This document shows, piece after piece, positions 8,323 through 17,700 of a stretch of DNA of 64,000 nucleotides. The number at the start of each line of letters is the position of its first letter. The stretch's first letter is position 1. Source of the DNA: Dyadobacter luticola (GTDB lineage Bacteria; Bacteroidota; Bacteroidia; Cytophagales; Spirosomataceae); contig NZ_VCEJ01000005.1 in NCBI RefSeq assembly GCF_005860805.1, forward strand, positions 930,001-994,000. Direction: 5' to 3'. The notes beneath the pieces were generated by a model. The model worked only from the letters and a program-made list of their open reading frames with translations. It did not search any database and was not told the DNA's origin. A program made the position numbers and the translations under genes.

Positions 8323-9201
8323 TCAGATACTAAGAAGAATGGTGCGAATGCTCAGCCCGATCACCAGCACACCGACGATCAGCATTAAAGGCTTGCGTTT
8401 GATCTTCCCAACTAGCATCGCGCCAAAAGGAGCCGCAATCACACCGCCGACAATCAGTCCTAAAACCACCTGCCAGTTGCTGATACCATTAAAAAGCATG
8501 AAAGTAATCCCGCTCGAAAACGCCACGGCAAATTCGGCAGCATTCACCGAGCCGATGGTATACCTCGGGTCGCGGCCCTGACCGAGTAGCGTAGAAGTTA
8601 CAATTGGCCCCCAGCCACCGCCACCGATCGAATCCAGAAATCCGCCCGCAGTGGCCAGCACGCTGATATTTTTCGTCTTGTTTTTCGTAATGTTTTTATG
8701 AAGCGCCTTGCGGATGATGATCACGCCGAGGATCAGCATGTAAAATGCGATAAAAGGTTTTATGAAATTCCCGTCGATCACGTCAGAGAGCAGGTATGCA
8801 CCGACAATCGCGCCAATTACGCCGGGTATCAGCAGGCTTTTGAAGAGTTTTTTATTGATATTTTTAAACCGGAAATGTGAGATTGCAGAGGCGCCAGTGG
8901 TAAACATTTCGGCAAAATGGACACTCGCACTGCTGACGGCCGGAGTCACACCTAGCGACAGCAAAAAAGAATTCGACGTGACGCCATAAGCCATCCCCAA
9001 AGCACCGTCAACGAGCTGAGCGCCTAAGCCTACCAAAAGATACAGGAAAAAATCGCCTGTCAAAAAGCTGGTAACATCCTCACTATGAATTGCAATAGTA
9101 CCATTTAAAATAAATATCCCCAGCAGCAAAACGATTGCAGCAGGAATAGCATACCAAAATGGCGACGCGGGCAATTTGAGGGAAAGGACCTTAGCAAGCA
9201 T
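8323..9201 (-). CDS. TSUP (TauE/SafE) family membrane permease
   Basis: A 292-residue polytopic protein with about eight hydrophobic segments, of the TauE/SafE/TSUP family. Members export or import sulfite, sulfoacetate, thiosulfate or other small organic anions through the inner membrane. The two family repeats are visible. The first is around GLGAQLVDGALGMAYGVTSN followed by VSSASVHFAEMFTTG. The second is around AGGFLDSIGGGGWGPIVTST followed by GSVNAAEFAVAFSSGI. The helix breaks at GGGGWGP are characteristic. Nothing nearby fixes the substrate; no cysteine or taurine genes are adjacent. It sits alone between nuoA and the ThiF-rhodanese gene. Confidence 0.88.
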   Translation of the reverse strand: MLAKVLSLKLPASPFWYAIPAAIVLLLGIFILNGTIAIHSEDVTSFLTGDFFLYLLVGLGAQLVDGALGMAYGVTSNSFLLSLGVTPAVSSASVHFAEMFTTGASAISHFRFKNINKKLFKSLLIPGVIGAIVGAYLLSDVIDGNFIKPFIAFYMLILGVIIIRKALHKNITKNKTKNISVLATAGGFLDSIGGGGWGPIVTSTLLGQGRDPRYTIGSVNAAEFAVAFSSGITFMLFNGISNWQVVLGLIVGGVIAAPFGAMLVGKIKRKPLMLIVGVLVIGLSIRTILLSI

Positions 9202-9298
9202 TGTTTCCGGTTTTAAATCACGAAGGTGACAAAACTACGAAAACTATTTAATCTACGTAATTAATAGATTATTAAAATTTGACCAACAAAATCGATTC

Positions 9299-10348
9299 CT
9301 ACCAATTCTGCCCCCAAAAACTTTGCCCCTCAAAACCGCTTTCCACCAATAATGTCGCAGCTCGCAAACTTCGTTTTCCAGTATTGCAATAAAAAATAAC
9401 CGTCTTACCAGCAGCGAAAGAATGCAAATGATCCGGAATCTCTGAAAGTGGGATGTTAACACCACCAAAACCATCAGCTTCAAATTCGTGCGGCTCGCGG
9501 ACGTCGATGAGCTCGACTTTTTCGGGGTGGGCTTGTTGGAGGGATTCAAATGCTTCCCAGGAAATTTCGGATACCGATGGTTTTGGAGTTGGTTCTGGCT
9601 CTTGCACTTGAAAATTCGCAGCTGCTCCTGCATTTACAGATCTTGAAAACTGAAAAATCGAAGTTGTATTAGTCAGTGCATTGATCACTAATAATTTTCC
9701 CGAAAGTGGCTCGCCGATGCCGGTGATGACTTTAATTGCCTCGTTGGCCATGTAGGTTCCGATCATGCCGGGTAGAATTCCGATTACACCGGCTTCGGCG
9801 CAGTTATCTTCTTCGCTGAAATCCGGGAAAAGGCAGCGGTAAGTCGGGCCGTTTTGAAAGTTAAATACGGATACCTGGCCTTCGAACCTCAAAATTGAGC
9901 CGAAAACAAAAGGCTTGCCGAGCTTTATACAAAAATCATTGACGAGGTAGCGGGTGATAAAATTATCGGAGCCGTCGATGATCAGGTCGTAATTTTTCAG
10001 GATTGTTTCTGCATTTTCTTCTGATAACCTGACGGGGTAGGGAGTGATTTTTACGAAAGGATTTAATGCTGAAAGTTTTTCCGCGGCGGTAAGTGCCTTA
10101 TTCTGACCAATATCTCCGGAAGTATAAAGAATTTGCCGGTGCAGATTGGTGATATCAACGAGGTCATCGTCTACGATCCCAATCGCGCCCACGCCGGCCG
10201 CCGCAAGATATTGCAAAACCGGACATCCCAGGCCACCCGCGCCGACTACCAGCACCTTGGCGGCCTTCAACTTTTCCTGACCCGACAAACCCATTTCCGG
10301 AAGAAGAATTTGCCTGCTATATCGTTTTCGCTCCTGCTTTTCCAGCAT
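9299..10348 (-). CDS. ThiF/MoeB-type sulfur-carrier adenylyltransferase fused to rhodanese
   Basis: The E1-like ThiF/MoeB domain (about residues 1-245) adenylates the C-terminal glycine of a small sulfur carrier such as ThiS or MoaD. The rhodanese domain (about 262-349) could supply the sulfur. Visible motifs are VVGAGGLGC (nucleotide loop, 35-42), DLVDITNLHRQILY, DGSDNF and the YRCLFP cysteine at about 172. The rhodanese part has DVREPHEFE and the catalytic FYCNTGKRS loop with Cys at about 321. The zinc-binding CXXC pairs of MoeB are not complete: position 169 is Thr and no second pair is seen. No thi or moa genes are next to it, so thiamine versus molybdopterin cannot be decided. Confidence 0.9.
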   Translation of the reverse strand: MLEKQERKRYSRQILLPEMGLSGQEKLKAAKVLVVGAGGLGCPVLQYLAAAGVGAIGIVDDDLVDITNLHRQILYTSGDIGQNKALTAAEKLSALNPFVKITPYPVRLSEENAETILKNYDLIIDGSDNFITRYLVNDFCIKLGKPFVFGSILRFEGQVSVFNFQNGPTYRCLFPDFSEEDNCAEAGVIGILPGMIGTYMANEAIKVITGIGEPLSGKLLVINALTNTTSIFQFSRSVNAGAAANFQVQEPEPTPKPSVSEISWEAFESLQQAHPEKVELIDVREPHEFEADGFGGVNIPLSEIPDHLHSFAAGKTVIFYCNTGKRSLRAATLLVESGFEGQSFWGQNW

Positions 10349-10435
10349 GGTGATTTTGGTTATCCTGACGAATCTATTAAATTATCGGGTAACTTTAACC
10401 CTGTTTATTAACCTGACAACGCCTGCATTACTTTG

Positions 10436-10939
10436 ATGGATCTTATTATCAGAAGCGCCGCTCCCAAGGATCTGCCTTCTCTGCTCGACATTATCAATCA
10501 TGCCATTCTGAATACCACCGCCATTTACGATTACGAACCCCGAACATTGGAGCAGCAGCAAGCCTGGCTGACCCAAATGTTCAACGATGGTATGCCTGTG
10601 ATCGTTGCAGAGTTGGAAGGCGTTGTGATCGGTTATGGGTCGTACAACATTTTCCGCCCCAAAATCGGTTATAAATTCAGCGTCGAACATTCCATTTATC
10701 TCGACGAAAAATCGCGCGGGATGGGCGTGGGCGGGAAGCTGCTGGGAAGTTTGATCCAGCGTGCCAAGGAATCAGGCATCCACACCATGATTGGTGGAAT
10801 CGATGCCGCCAACCGTGGCAGCATCGAGTTTCACAAAAAATACGGCTTTGTTGAAAAAGGCTACCTCAAAGAAGTAGGCTTCAAATTCGACCAGTGGCTT
10901 GATCTGGTTTTCATGCAGTTGCTTCTGGAAGAAGATTGA
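10436..10939 (+). CDS. GNAT-family N-acetyltransferase
   Basis: A 167-residue cytoplasmic acetyltransferase of the phosphinothricin-acetyltransferase-like (Pat/YncA) branch of the GNAT fold. Features are the N-terminal IRSAAPKDLPSLLDIIN, the NTTAIYDYEPRTLEQQQAW segment typical of this branch, the acetyl-CoA loop KSRGMGVGGKLLGSLI, and the C-terminal GIDAANRGSIEFHKKYGFVE. Substrates of this branch are usually small amines or amino-acid analogues; the real one is unknown. The ATG at 10436 is chosen over the TTG one codon earlier. It converges on the BASS transporter gene with 7 bases between stops. Confidence 0.88.
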   Translation: MDLIIRSAAPKDLPSLLDIINHAILNTTAIYDYEPRTLEQQQAWLTQMFNDGMPVIVAELEGVVIGYGSYNIFRPKIGYKFSVEHSIYLDEKSRGMGVGGKLLGSLIQRAKESGIHTMIGGIDAANRGSIEFHKKYGFVEKGYLKEVGFKFDQWLDLVFMQLLLEED

Positions 10940-10946
10940 GGCGGGC

Positions 10947-12053
10947 CTAATGCGCCCGCCCGGTTTCCACATAAGTTTCCTCATCGCCCGTCGGCTTGCT
11001 TTGCCACCACGAGGCGAGGATTGATCCGGTAATGTTCATCAGCGGGCCGAAGATGGCGGGGGCCAGGCCCACAGTAGCCATTTTTCCCATTTCTTTGGCG
11101 ATACCCGAAGCCAGGCCGCCATTTTGCATCCCTACTTCGATAGCGATCGTGCGGCAATCGCGCTCGCTCATTTTGAATAACCGTCCCGACCAGTAGCCGA
11201 GGGTATACCCCGATAAATTGTGGATCAAAACCAGCAGCAGCAATGTTGGGCCGATCGTCAGCAGGCTGTCGCGGCCGGCGGCGGTGATGATAACAATAAT
11301 GAATGCAATCCCGCCCATTGAAATCAGCGGCATCGCAGCGTCGAGCCACTTCACTTTTCCGCTGAATAACTTATTGAAAACGAGCCCCGCGCCGATTGGA
11401 ATAATTACCATTTTGACAATGTCCCACATCATGTGCAGCGTGTCGATTTTCACAAATGCACCAGCCAGGAAGCTCATTAATATCGGAGTTACCAGCGGCG
11501 CAAGCATGGTCGAAATGGCGGTGATCGTAATCGAAAGTGCCAGGTTTGCTTTGGCCAAATAAGAAATTACATTCGACGCCATACCATTGGGCGAGCAGCC
11601 GATCAGGATAATTCCGGCGGCTATTTCAGGTGGAAACCCACTCAGGTTAGCCAGTGTAAACCCAATGCTCGGCATGATGATAAAGTGGCTGAAAACGCCG
11701 ATCAGCACACCTTTGGGCATTTTTACAACCCCCACAAAATCCCCGAAACTCATGGACGTGCCCATACCAAACATGATGATCTGGATCAGCGGCGTGATCA
11801 ATGTCGACAATTTGAATTCGCCGACGGTCAGGAAATATTGAGGATAGTACAATGCGGTGGTCACTGCCGCAAAAATGACGGTGGTGTAGGTAAAACCTTT
11901 CAGTTTATCATAACCTCTGAAACTCACCGCCAGCGCTAAAAAGAAGCCGATAAAAAACGGCCCCGCCGCCGGCAAATTTCCACTCAATGCAAAGAAAAGT
12001 GCAGCGAGCAGGCACAATGCTGCCACGCCGGAAAGTATCTTGTAAATGTTCAT
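10947..12053 (-). CDS. BASS-family (bile acid:sodium symporter-like) transporter
   Basis: A membrane protein of about 368 residues with nine to ten hydrophobic helices. The N-terminal core has the sodium-site segment ILIGCSPNGMASNVISYLAK. The second core repeat has IAIEVGMQNGGLASGIAKEM. Both are hallmarks of the bile acid:sodium symporter family, whose bacterial members carry bile acids, ketopantoate, pyruvate or other organic acids. The start is the ATG at 12053; a TTG two codons upstream is less likely. It follows the exported RraA-like gene by 19 bases, so the two are probably one operon. Uptake of a keto-acid product of that enzyme is a plausible but unproven role. Confidence 0.85.
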   Translation of the reverse strand: MNIYKILSGVAALCLLAALFFALSGNLPAAGPFFIGFFLALAVSFRGYDKLKGFTYTTVIFAAVTTALYYPQYFLTVGEFKLSTLITPLIQIIMFGMGTSMSFGDFVGVVKMPKGVLIGVFSHFIIMPSIGFTLANLSGFPPEIAAGIILIGCSPNGMASNVISYLAKANLALSITITAISTMLAPLVTPILMSFLAGAFVKIDTLHMMWDIVKMVIIPIGAGLVFNKLFSGKVKWLDAAMPLISMGGIAFIIVIITAAGRDSLLTIGPTLLLLVLIHNLSGYTLGYWSGRLFKMSERDCRTIAIEVGMQNGGLASGIAKEMGKMATVGLAPAIFGPLMNITGSILASWWQSKPTGDEETYVETGRAH

Positions 12054-12072
12054 AATCAATTGATTTACAAGA

Positions 12073-13005
12073 TTACCAGGTACGTTTTTTCATATATTCA
12101 TCCAGGTCCGCACGCTTCATCGGGATCTCGTTCGGATTTTTATCGAGCCATTTCAGGAAGTCGCTTTTCAATGTATCCGACCACTGGCTATCGATCTGGC
12201 CCGGTGTGTATTTGCCTTCTTTCAGCATTTGAATCCCGAATTTGTCACGCAATGCAATGAACTCGGCCGTCACTACCACTTTCTCTACCAAATGTGCCGG
12301 CACGAAAATGACGCCCTCTTTTTTAGCCAAAACCAAATCACCCGGCAGCACCACGGCACGTCCGATACGTATCGGAACATTTAAACCGGTTACTACTTCA
12401 TCTTTCAGATAAGAAGGATCAAAGTCGCGGACGAATGCATTGAAACCCTCGATTTTAGACAAACCTTCCAGGTCACGCACAGAGGCGTCGAAAACCACAC
12501 CATTTCCTGATTTGGCATAAATAGAATTCGCGAGATTATCACCGATCAATGTTCCTTCGGCGATTTTCCCAAAACCATCGGCCACGTACACGTCGCCTTT
12601 TGTGAGCATATCGATCGGCCAGGAGTTGGTATTTCCGATGCGGCCATTTCTGGCGCCGCGGTCTTTAATGTTCTTTTCAATGTCGGGGCGGGAAGGCATA
12701 AACTGCGCGGTGAGCGCGCGGCCGGCGATCACCACATCGCTGTGTACCATTTTCCAGTTTCCTTCAAACTGAGAATTATAACCTTCGTTTTTCATCACTA
12801 CCCACGCCTCTTCAATGTTGATTTCCTTGGCGCGGCGCACCAGGTCGTCCGGAATTTTGGGGCGGCCGTCCGGAAATCTTTCGCCTTTCCACTCGGAGGT
12901 CAGAAAAGTTAGTTCTTCTTTGGAGATGGTTTGCGCACTGGCCGAGTGAAATCCGGTCAGAAGCGTTGCGGAAATAATGAGGGCATTCAGGAATTTTATT
13001 TTCAT
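12073..13005 (-). CDS. Exported RraA-like (4-hydroxy-4-methyl-2-oxoglutarate aldolase family) protein
   Basis: This 310-residue protein opens with a signal peptide (MKIKFLNALIISATLLTGFHSASAQ), which is unusual for a family best known from the cytoplasm. The RraA-like fold is clear from TKGDVYVADGFG, GTLIGDNLANSIYAKSGNG and especially VVFDASVRDLEGL, where the Arg-Asp pair corresponds to substrate and metal residues of class II pyruvate aldolases. It continues through VPIRIGRAVVLPGDLVLAKK. The family includes HMG/oxaloacetate aldolases and the RNase E regulator RraA; since there is no RNase E in the periplasm, an aldolase or hydrolyase role fits better. It starts about 130 bases after the terminator of the susCD pair and leads into the BASS transporter. 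Confidence 0.8.
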   Translation of the reverse strand: MKIKFLNALIISATLLTGFHSASAQTISKEELTFLTSEWKGERFPDGRPKIPDDLVRRAKEINIEEAWVVMKNEGYNSQFEGNWKMVHSDVVIAGRALTAQFMPSRPDIEKNIKDRGARNGRIGNTNSWPIDMLTKGDVYVADGFGKIAEGTLIGDNLANSIYAKSGNGVVFDASVRDLEGLSKIEGFNAFVRDFDPSYLKDEVVTGLNVPIRIGRAVVLPGDLVLAKKEGVIFVPAHLVEKVVVTAEFIALRDKFGIQMLKEGKYTPGQIDSQWSDTLKSDFLKWLDKNPNEIPMKRADLDEYMKKRTW

Positions 13006-13135
13006 AAAAACAAAAATGATTAGCGGTCAGGATATGGGTGGATATGAAAAATTCGGGGTTTTATAGTGTTAAGACAAAAAAAGAGGGTTAATTCCTCACC
13101 CGGTGCAGGATTTTTTTTCAGGCCCAAAAATAAGA

Positions 13136-13167
13136 TACGGATTGCAGGTTTGACGCCGCAATCCGTA
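13136..13167 (-). terminator. Rho-independent-type terminator after the first susCD pair
   Basis: A perfect 10-bp inverted repeat (TACGGATTGC at 13136-13145 with GCAATCCGTA at 13158-13167) lies 21 bases past the susD stop at 13189. On the minus strand it is followed by a T-rich run (TCTTATTTTTG). It separates the sigma/FecR/SusCD transcript from the RraA-BASS genes. Confidence 0.75.
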
Positions 13168-13188
13168 CCTGAACTGAGATTTTAAAAA

Positions 13189-14754
13189 TTACTTATCCCA
13201 CCAAACCATGCTCGAAAGCGTGTTGGTGCCGCCCTGGCGGGTCCGGGCCTCGTAAAAATTGTCACGATTATACTGCTCTTCCGAGTCTGGGATCACAAAA
13301 CGCGTCGGGATTTTTCCGCCTGTCAGGTTGCCCGGATAGTTCGTCGGGGTCAGTTGTGGATAGCCTGTGCGACGCCAGTTGGAGAAGATCTCATATTCGT
13401 CTTCAAAAATAAGACTTACCCATTTTTGGGTACCGATCTGCTCCATTTTGTCAGCCAATGTACCCGCCGTTTTGAATGGGTTCGCTTTCAGATAAGCTGC
13501 GATTTTCGCGTCGGAAATCGATCCTGCACTACCGAACAAAGCCCACTGTTTCATCGCTGAGGTTACCGCGGTATTGTATTCCGCTTCCGCCGTCGTGGCA
13601 GTATACCAGCCTCTCAGGTTGGCTTCTGCCAATAAAAGATGCGTTTCAGCCGTCGTGAAAACCAGCAGCGGTGCGCTGTATTTCAGGATCGTAGCAGGAT
13701 TTGGCTCCGAATACGTATTGAAATCGGCCGGCAAACTGTTGAATGCTGCATTCTGCATCCCTTTTTGCAAAGCCGTCGTCGTGTCAGCGGTGAAAGATTT
13801 GCCGTCCGCAGAAGGTATCCACACAATCGAAATCACATTCAGACGTGGATCTTTGGTTGTTTTCAGATAGTCGATCAATGTTTTGGCAAACTTACCGCCT
13901 TCCACATTGTCGCCGCCCGGGTTCACATAGTCCGTTCCCATCAAGCCCGCAGCAATGAAGTTACGGCTGGCTGTGATCGATCCGTCCACGTAAGCGATGG
14001 TTGCTATGTCAGAATCATTCAGGATTACGCCGCCAGCGATCGCTTTCTTCACCCAGGTTTCAGCCGAAGCAGGATCCACCTCCGTCAAACGCATACCCAA
14101 ACGCATCATCAGCGAGTAACCGAATTTTTTCCATTTCGTCACATCACCGCCGTACATCAGGTCCGAGTTACCGAATGTGGCCTTGGTCGCATCAAAAGCT
14201 GCAATCGACTCGTCGATCTCTTTCAGCATATCCGCGTAGATCGACTGCTGGGTATCGTATTTTGGCGTAAAGTTCTTTTCACTGTAAGCCTTGCCTGCTT
14301 CTGAGTAAGGAATGTCACCGTAAAGGTCTGTCAGGCGGTGATACATATAAGCTTTCCAGATACGTGCCGCCGACAGCTTGTTCACGTCAGCCGGATTGGT
14401 ACTTACCGCTTCAATGATCTGCTCCATATCGATTGCCGCGCCCTGGGTAGCAGGATCGGTGCCTCCGTACAGGTTCCAGCTTGCATTGGAATAGCTGTAA
14501 TTGAAATATTTATCACCCGCCGCAGGTACCTCTTTATAAGTGGCAAAATGCTGCATCGAACCACCGATGGTCAGGTAAGCTGCGCCGGTGTAATTGTTGC
14601 TCACGGTGGCCAGCTGGGCCCTGGTGAAAAGAAAACCAGGCACAACTTCCACGGAAGCATTCGGGTTCACATTCATTTCCTCGAAGCCATTGTCGCAGGA
14701 GGCTATGAAGAAGGCCATCGGGGCCAGGCATAATAGCTTTAAGTATTTTTTCAT
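13189..14754 (-). CDS. SusD/RagB-family outer-membrane lipoprotein (module 1)
   Basis: This is a substrate-binding lipoprotein on the cell surface that caps its SusC partner. The ATG at 14754 begins MKKYLKLLCLAPMAFFIASC, with a lipobox cysteine at about residue 20; a GTG two codons upstream is possible. The about 521-residue mature protein shows the helical TPR-like body (WKAYMYHRLTDLYGDIPYSE, KWKKFGYSLMMRLGMRLTEV) and the C-terminal EIFSNWRRTGYPQL segment found in SusD-like families. It starts 20 bases after the SusC stop, so they are co-transcribed. The ligand cannot be read from sequence; no polysaccharide-degrading enzyme sits in this module, which argues against a classic glycan locus. 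Confidence 0.92.
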   Translation of the reverse strand: MKKYLKLLCLAPMAFFIASCDNGFEEMNVNPNASVEVVPGFLFTRAQLATVSNNYTGAAYLTIGGSMQHFATYKEVPAAGDKYFNYSYSNASWNLYGGTDPATQGAAIDMEQIIEAVSTNPADVNKLSAARIWKAYMYHRLTDLYGDIPYSEAGKAYSEKNFTPKYDTQQSIYADMLKEIDESIAAFDATKATFGNSDLMYGGDVTKWKKFGYSLMMRLGMRLTEVDPASAETWVKKAIAGGVILNDSDIATIAYVDGSITASRNFIAAGLMGTDYVNPGGDNVEGGKFAKTLIDYLKTTKDPRLNVISIVWIPSADGKSFTADTTTALQKGMQNAAFNSLPADFNTYSEPNPATILKYSAPLLVFTTAETHLLLAEANLRGWYTATTAEAEYNTAVTSAMKQWALFGSAGSISDAKIAAYLKANPFKTAGTLADKMEQIGTQKWVSLIFEDEYEIFSNWRRTGYPQLTPTNYPGNLTGGKIPTRFVIPDSEEQYNRDNFYEARTRQGGTNTLSSMVWWDK

Positions 14755-14774
14755 CTTCACTGGATAGTTAATGA

Positions 14775-17700
14775 TTAGAATTTCACTGACAGGTTCACAC
14801 CAATGTTCCGGGTACGGGGCACACCGAACGCTTCCAGACCTTGTGCGTTACCGTTGGTGTAGCTCGACTCAGGATCGAAATAGTTGTTTCTCTTGTCTTT
14901 GTAAAGCAAAAGCAGGTTACGTCCCACCAGCGAAAGCGATGCCGATTGCAGCTTGGTACCCAGGATCGACATTTTGTTGACAGGCAGGTTATAGCTCAGG
15001 ATCACCTGGCGCAGCTTCACGAAATCGTTGTTGAATGTGAAAATGCCTGTGTAGTTTTTGTCATTGTCATAGTAGGTATCAACATCTTTCTGTGCCCAGG
15101 TTTTGGTAAAAGGAGCACCCTCAGGCGTCACACCCGTCACAGTTACGCCGGTTTCACGACCAGGCAATGTTTCTTTTGGCAAACCAAAACGATACGCGTA
15201 CTGGTACATGTTGGAATACACCACGCTTCCGAACTTACCATCCACGAGAATGTTCAGCGAGAAGTTTTTGTATTTAAAATTGTTGGTGATACCCATCGTC
15301 CATGGAGGTGTACCATTACCCAGTTTTTCGAGGTTACCGCGCACTGCATAGCCGCTGGAAGTATTGAAAACAGTGTTTCCGCTGGCATCTTTCAGTTTGT
15401 TATAACCCCAAACCTCACCATAAGTACCGCCTACCACGTTGTTGATCAAACCACCACCTACACCGGTTCCCACGCTCAAAGAAGGCAGGTTATCCGCCAG
15501 CTTGATGATCTTGCTTTTGTTGTAAGCCATGTTGTAGCTGATATCCCAGGTAAAATTGTTTTCCTTGATCGCCACGCCAGTCAGCAAAAGTTCAACACCC
15601 TTGTTGCTCAGCTCACCCACGTTCAGCAAGGCAGCTGTGTAACCCGATGAAACCGCAATGTTGCTTTGTACGATATCATTGGTTGTCTTCCGGTTGTACA
15701 AAGTCAGGTCAATACCCAGGCGGCTTTGCATGAATTTCGCTTCGATACCTCCTTCGTAAGTGGTAGAAGTAAGCGGTTTCAAATCCGTGTTAGGCATGAT
15801 TGATGACGAAAGCTGCTGCACCGGGCGACCATTGTGACCACCCACGGCCATCGCATAGCTTTGGTAGATTTGGTAAGGCACTACGTTGGCACCACCCACC
15901 TGCGCCCAGGAAGCGCGGACTTTTGCAAAACTTACAGAAGAAGGCAGTCTGAATGCTTCGGAAAGAATGAAAGAACCACCCACAGCAGGATAGAAAATGC
16001 TGTTGCTCTTGCTGTTCAACACCGAAAACCAATCCTGGCGACCAGAAACAGTCAGGTAAGCAAATCCCTTGTAACCCAAATCCAGCGAACCGAACAGCGA
16101 GTTGATGCCGCTCTTATTATAAGTAGGTACAACCGCCGAGGTAGCGAGGTTGGTAAAGCTGTAAAAACCCGGAATCGTAAATTCCGCTCCGTTGAATGCA
16201 GTCTGGTCGTAAACGCTGCGCTGCATGTTACCACCTGCCAGTGCTGAAAGGTTGAAGTTATCCGAGAAATCTTTCGAGTAGTTCAATGTGAGCATTCCGT
16301 TGGTTTCCGAAGAAGTTACCTTCTTGGCTTCGTAGGTGCCCAGCGGCTGATACGCATTGCTGGTCGGTACGATAAATTCATAGTTGAAGTTGTAGTAATC
16401 CTGGCTCACGCTTCCTTTGACAAAGAAGTTTTCCAGAATGTCGTATTTAATGTTAGCCTGGCCCAGGAAGCGGTTTTTACGGTCCTCGTTTTTGAATTTA
16501 TTAATTACAAAATAAGGGTTCGGCGCAGCGGGTACCGGGTTCCATTCTACTTCTTTTCCGGTGGTTGCATCGTATCCCGGCGAGAGGCTTCTGATATCTA
16601 CTGTATTGGCGATCAGGTAAGTAGCCCAGTGTGGGTTGTAATCTGCATAACCTACTTTCGGACGGTTGTGGCCGTTTTCAATGTTGTATTGGACCACCGT
16701 TTCAATGCTCAGCTTTTTACCCAGCTGCGCATTTAGGTTCAGGTTGGCGATCCTTCTGTTGAAGGAAGAATTAGGCACAATGCTATTTGAGCTCGTATTG
16801 TTCAAACCAAAACGAAAATTGATCACCTCGGTACCGCCGGTAAATGAAAGTGAGTTGACGTAGTTGGTACCAGTCCGGTAAAAGTTTTTCAGATTGTCTT
16901 TCTGAGGAGAATAGGGACGCATCTGACCATCAAACTGGATCACCTGCGAGCCGTCCATTCTGGCTCCGTAAGACAAACGTCCTGAGCTTTTCGCTTCCGT
17001 CTGGGTAGTTGGTTTCACCCCATCCACACCTTGTCCGAATTCATATTGCCAGTCGGGAATGATAGAAAGGTTATCGACCGAGAAGTTACCATTGTACTCC
17101 ACACCAATACCCTTTTGCGCGCGTCCTTTTTTGGTCGTGATCAAAATCACACCGTTTGAGGCACGTGCACCATAAAGCGCCGCAGCCGGGCCGCCTTTCA
17201 AAACAGAGATCGATTCAATGTCATCCGGGTTGATACCACCGATACCGTCACCGCGGTCGGTGTTGTTACCGTTACCGTCCGAAGCATTGCCGCCACCCGG
17301 TACGCTATTATCCATCGGCATACCATTAATTACATACAAAGGCTGGTTGTTACCACCCAAAGATCCATTTCCCCGGATAATGATACGGCTCGATCCGCCA
17401 GGTCCGGTAGACATACCGGTCGCATTCACACCGGCGATTTTACCCGTCAATGCATTCGCCACGTTGTTTTCGCGCGCTTGTGTAAACTCGCTCCCTTTTA
17501 CTTCCGTCACGGCATAGGCTAGTGCTTTTTTCTCTTTGGAAATACCCAAAGCCGTTACAACTACCTCATTCAAAGCTTTCGCTTCCGGTGCCAGCTGCAC
17601 GCTTAGATCGGTTTGATTTCCTACTGTAATTTCCTGAGAAGTATAGCCTACAAAGCTGAAAACCAATACGGTAGTAGCTACTTCCGCATCCGGGATGTCC

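Noticed and set aside
13639..15650. Long plus-strand open frames over the module 1 susD and susC genes
   Set aside because: Amino-acid make-up is that of a reverse frame (rich in His, Arg, Phe) and the minus frames are full SusD and SusC proteins.
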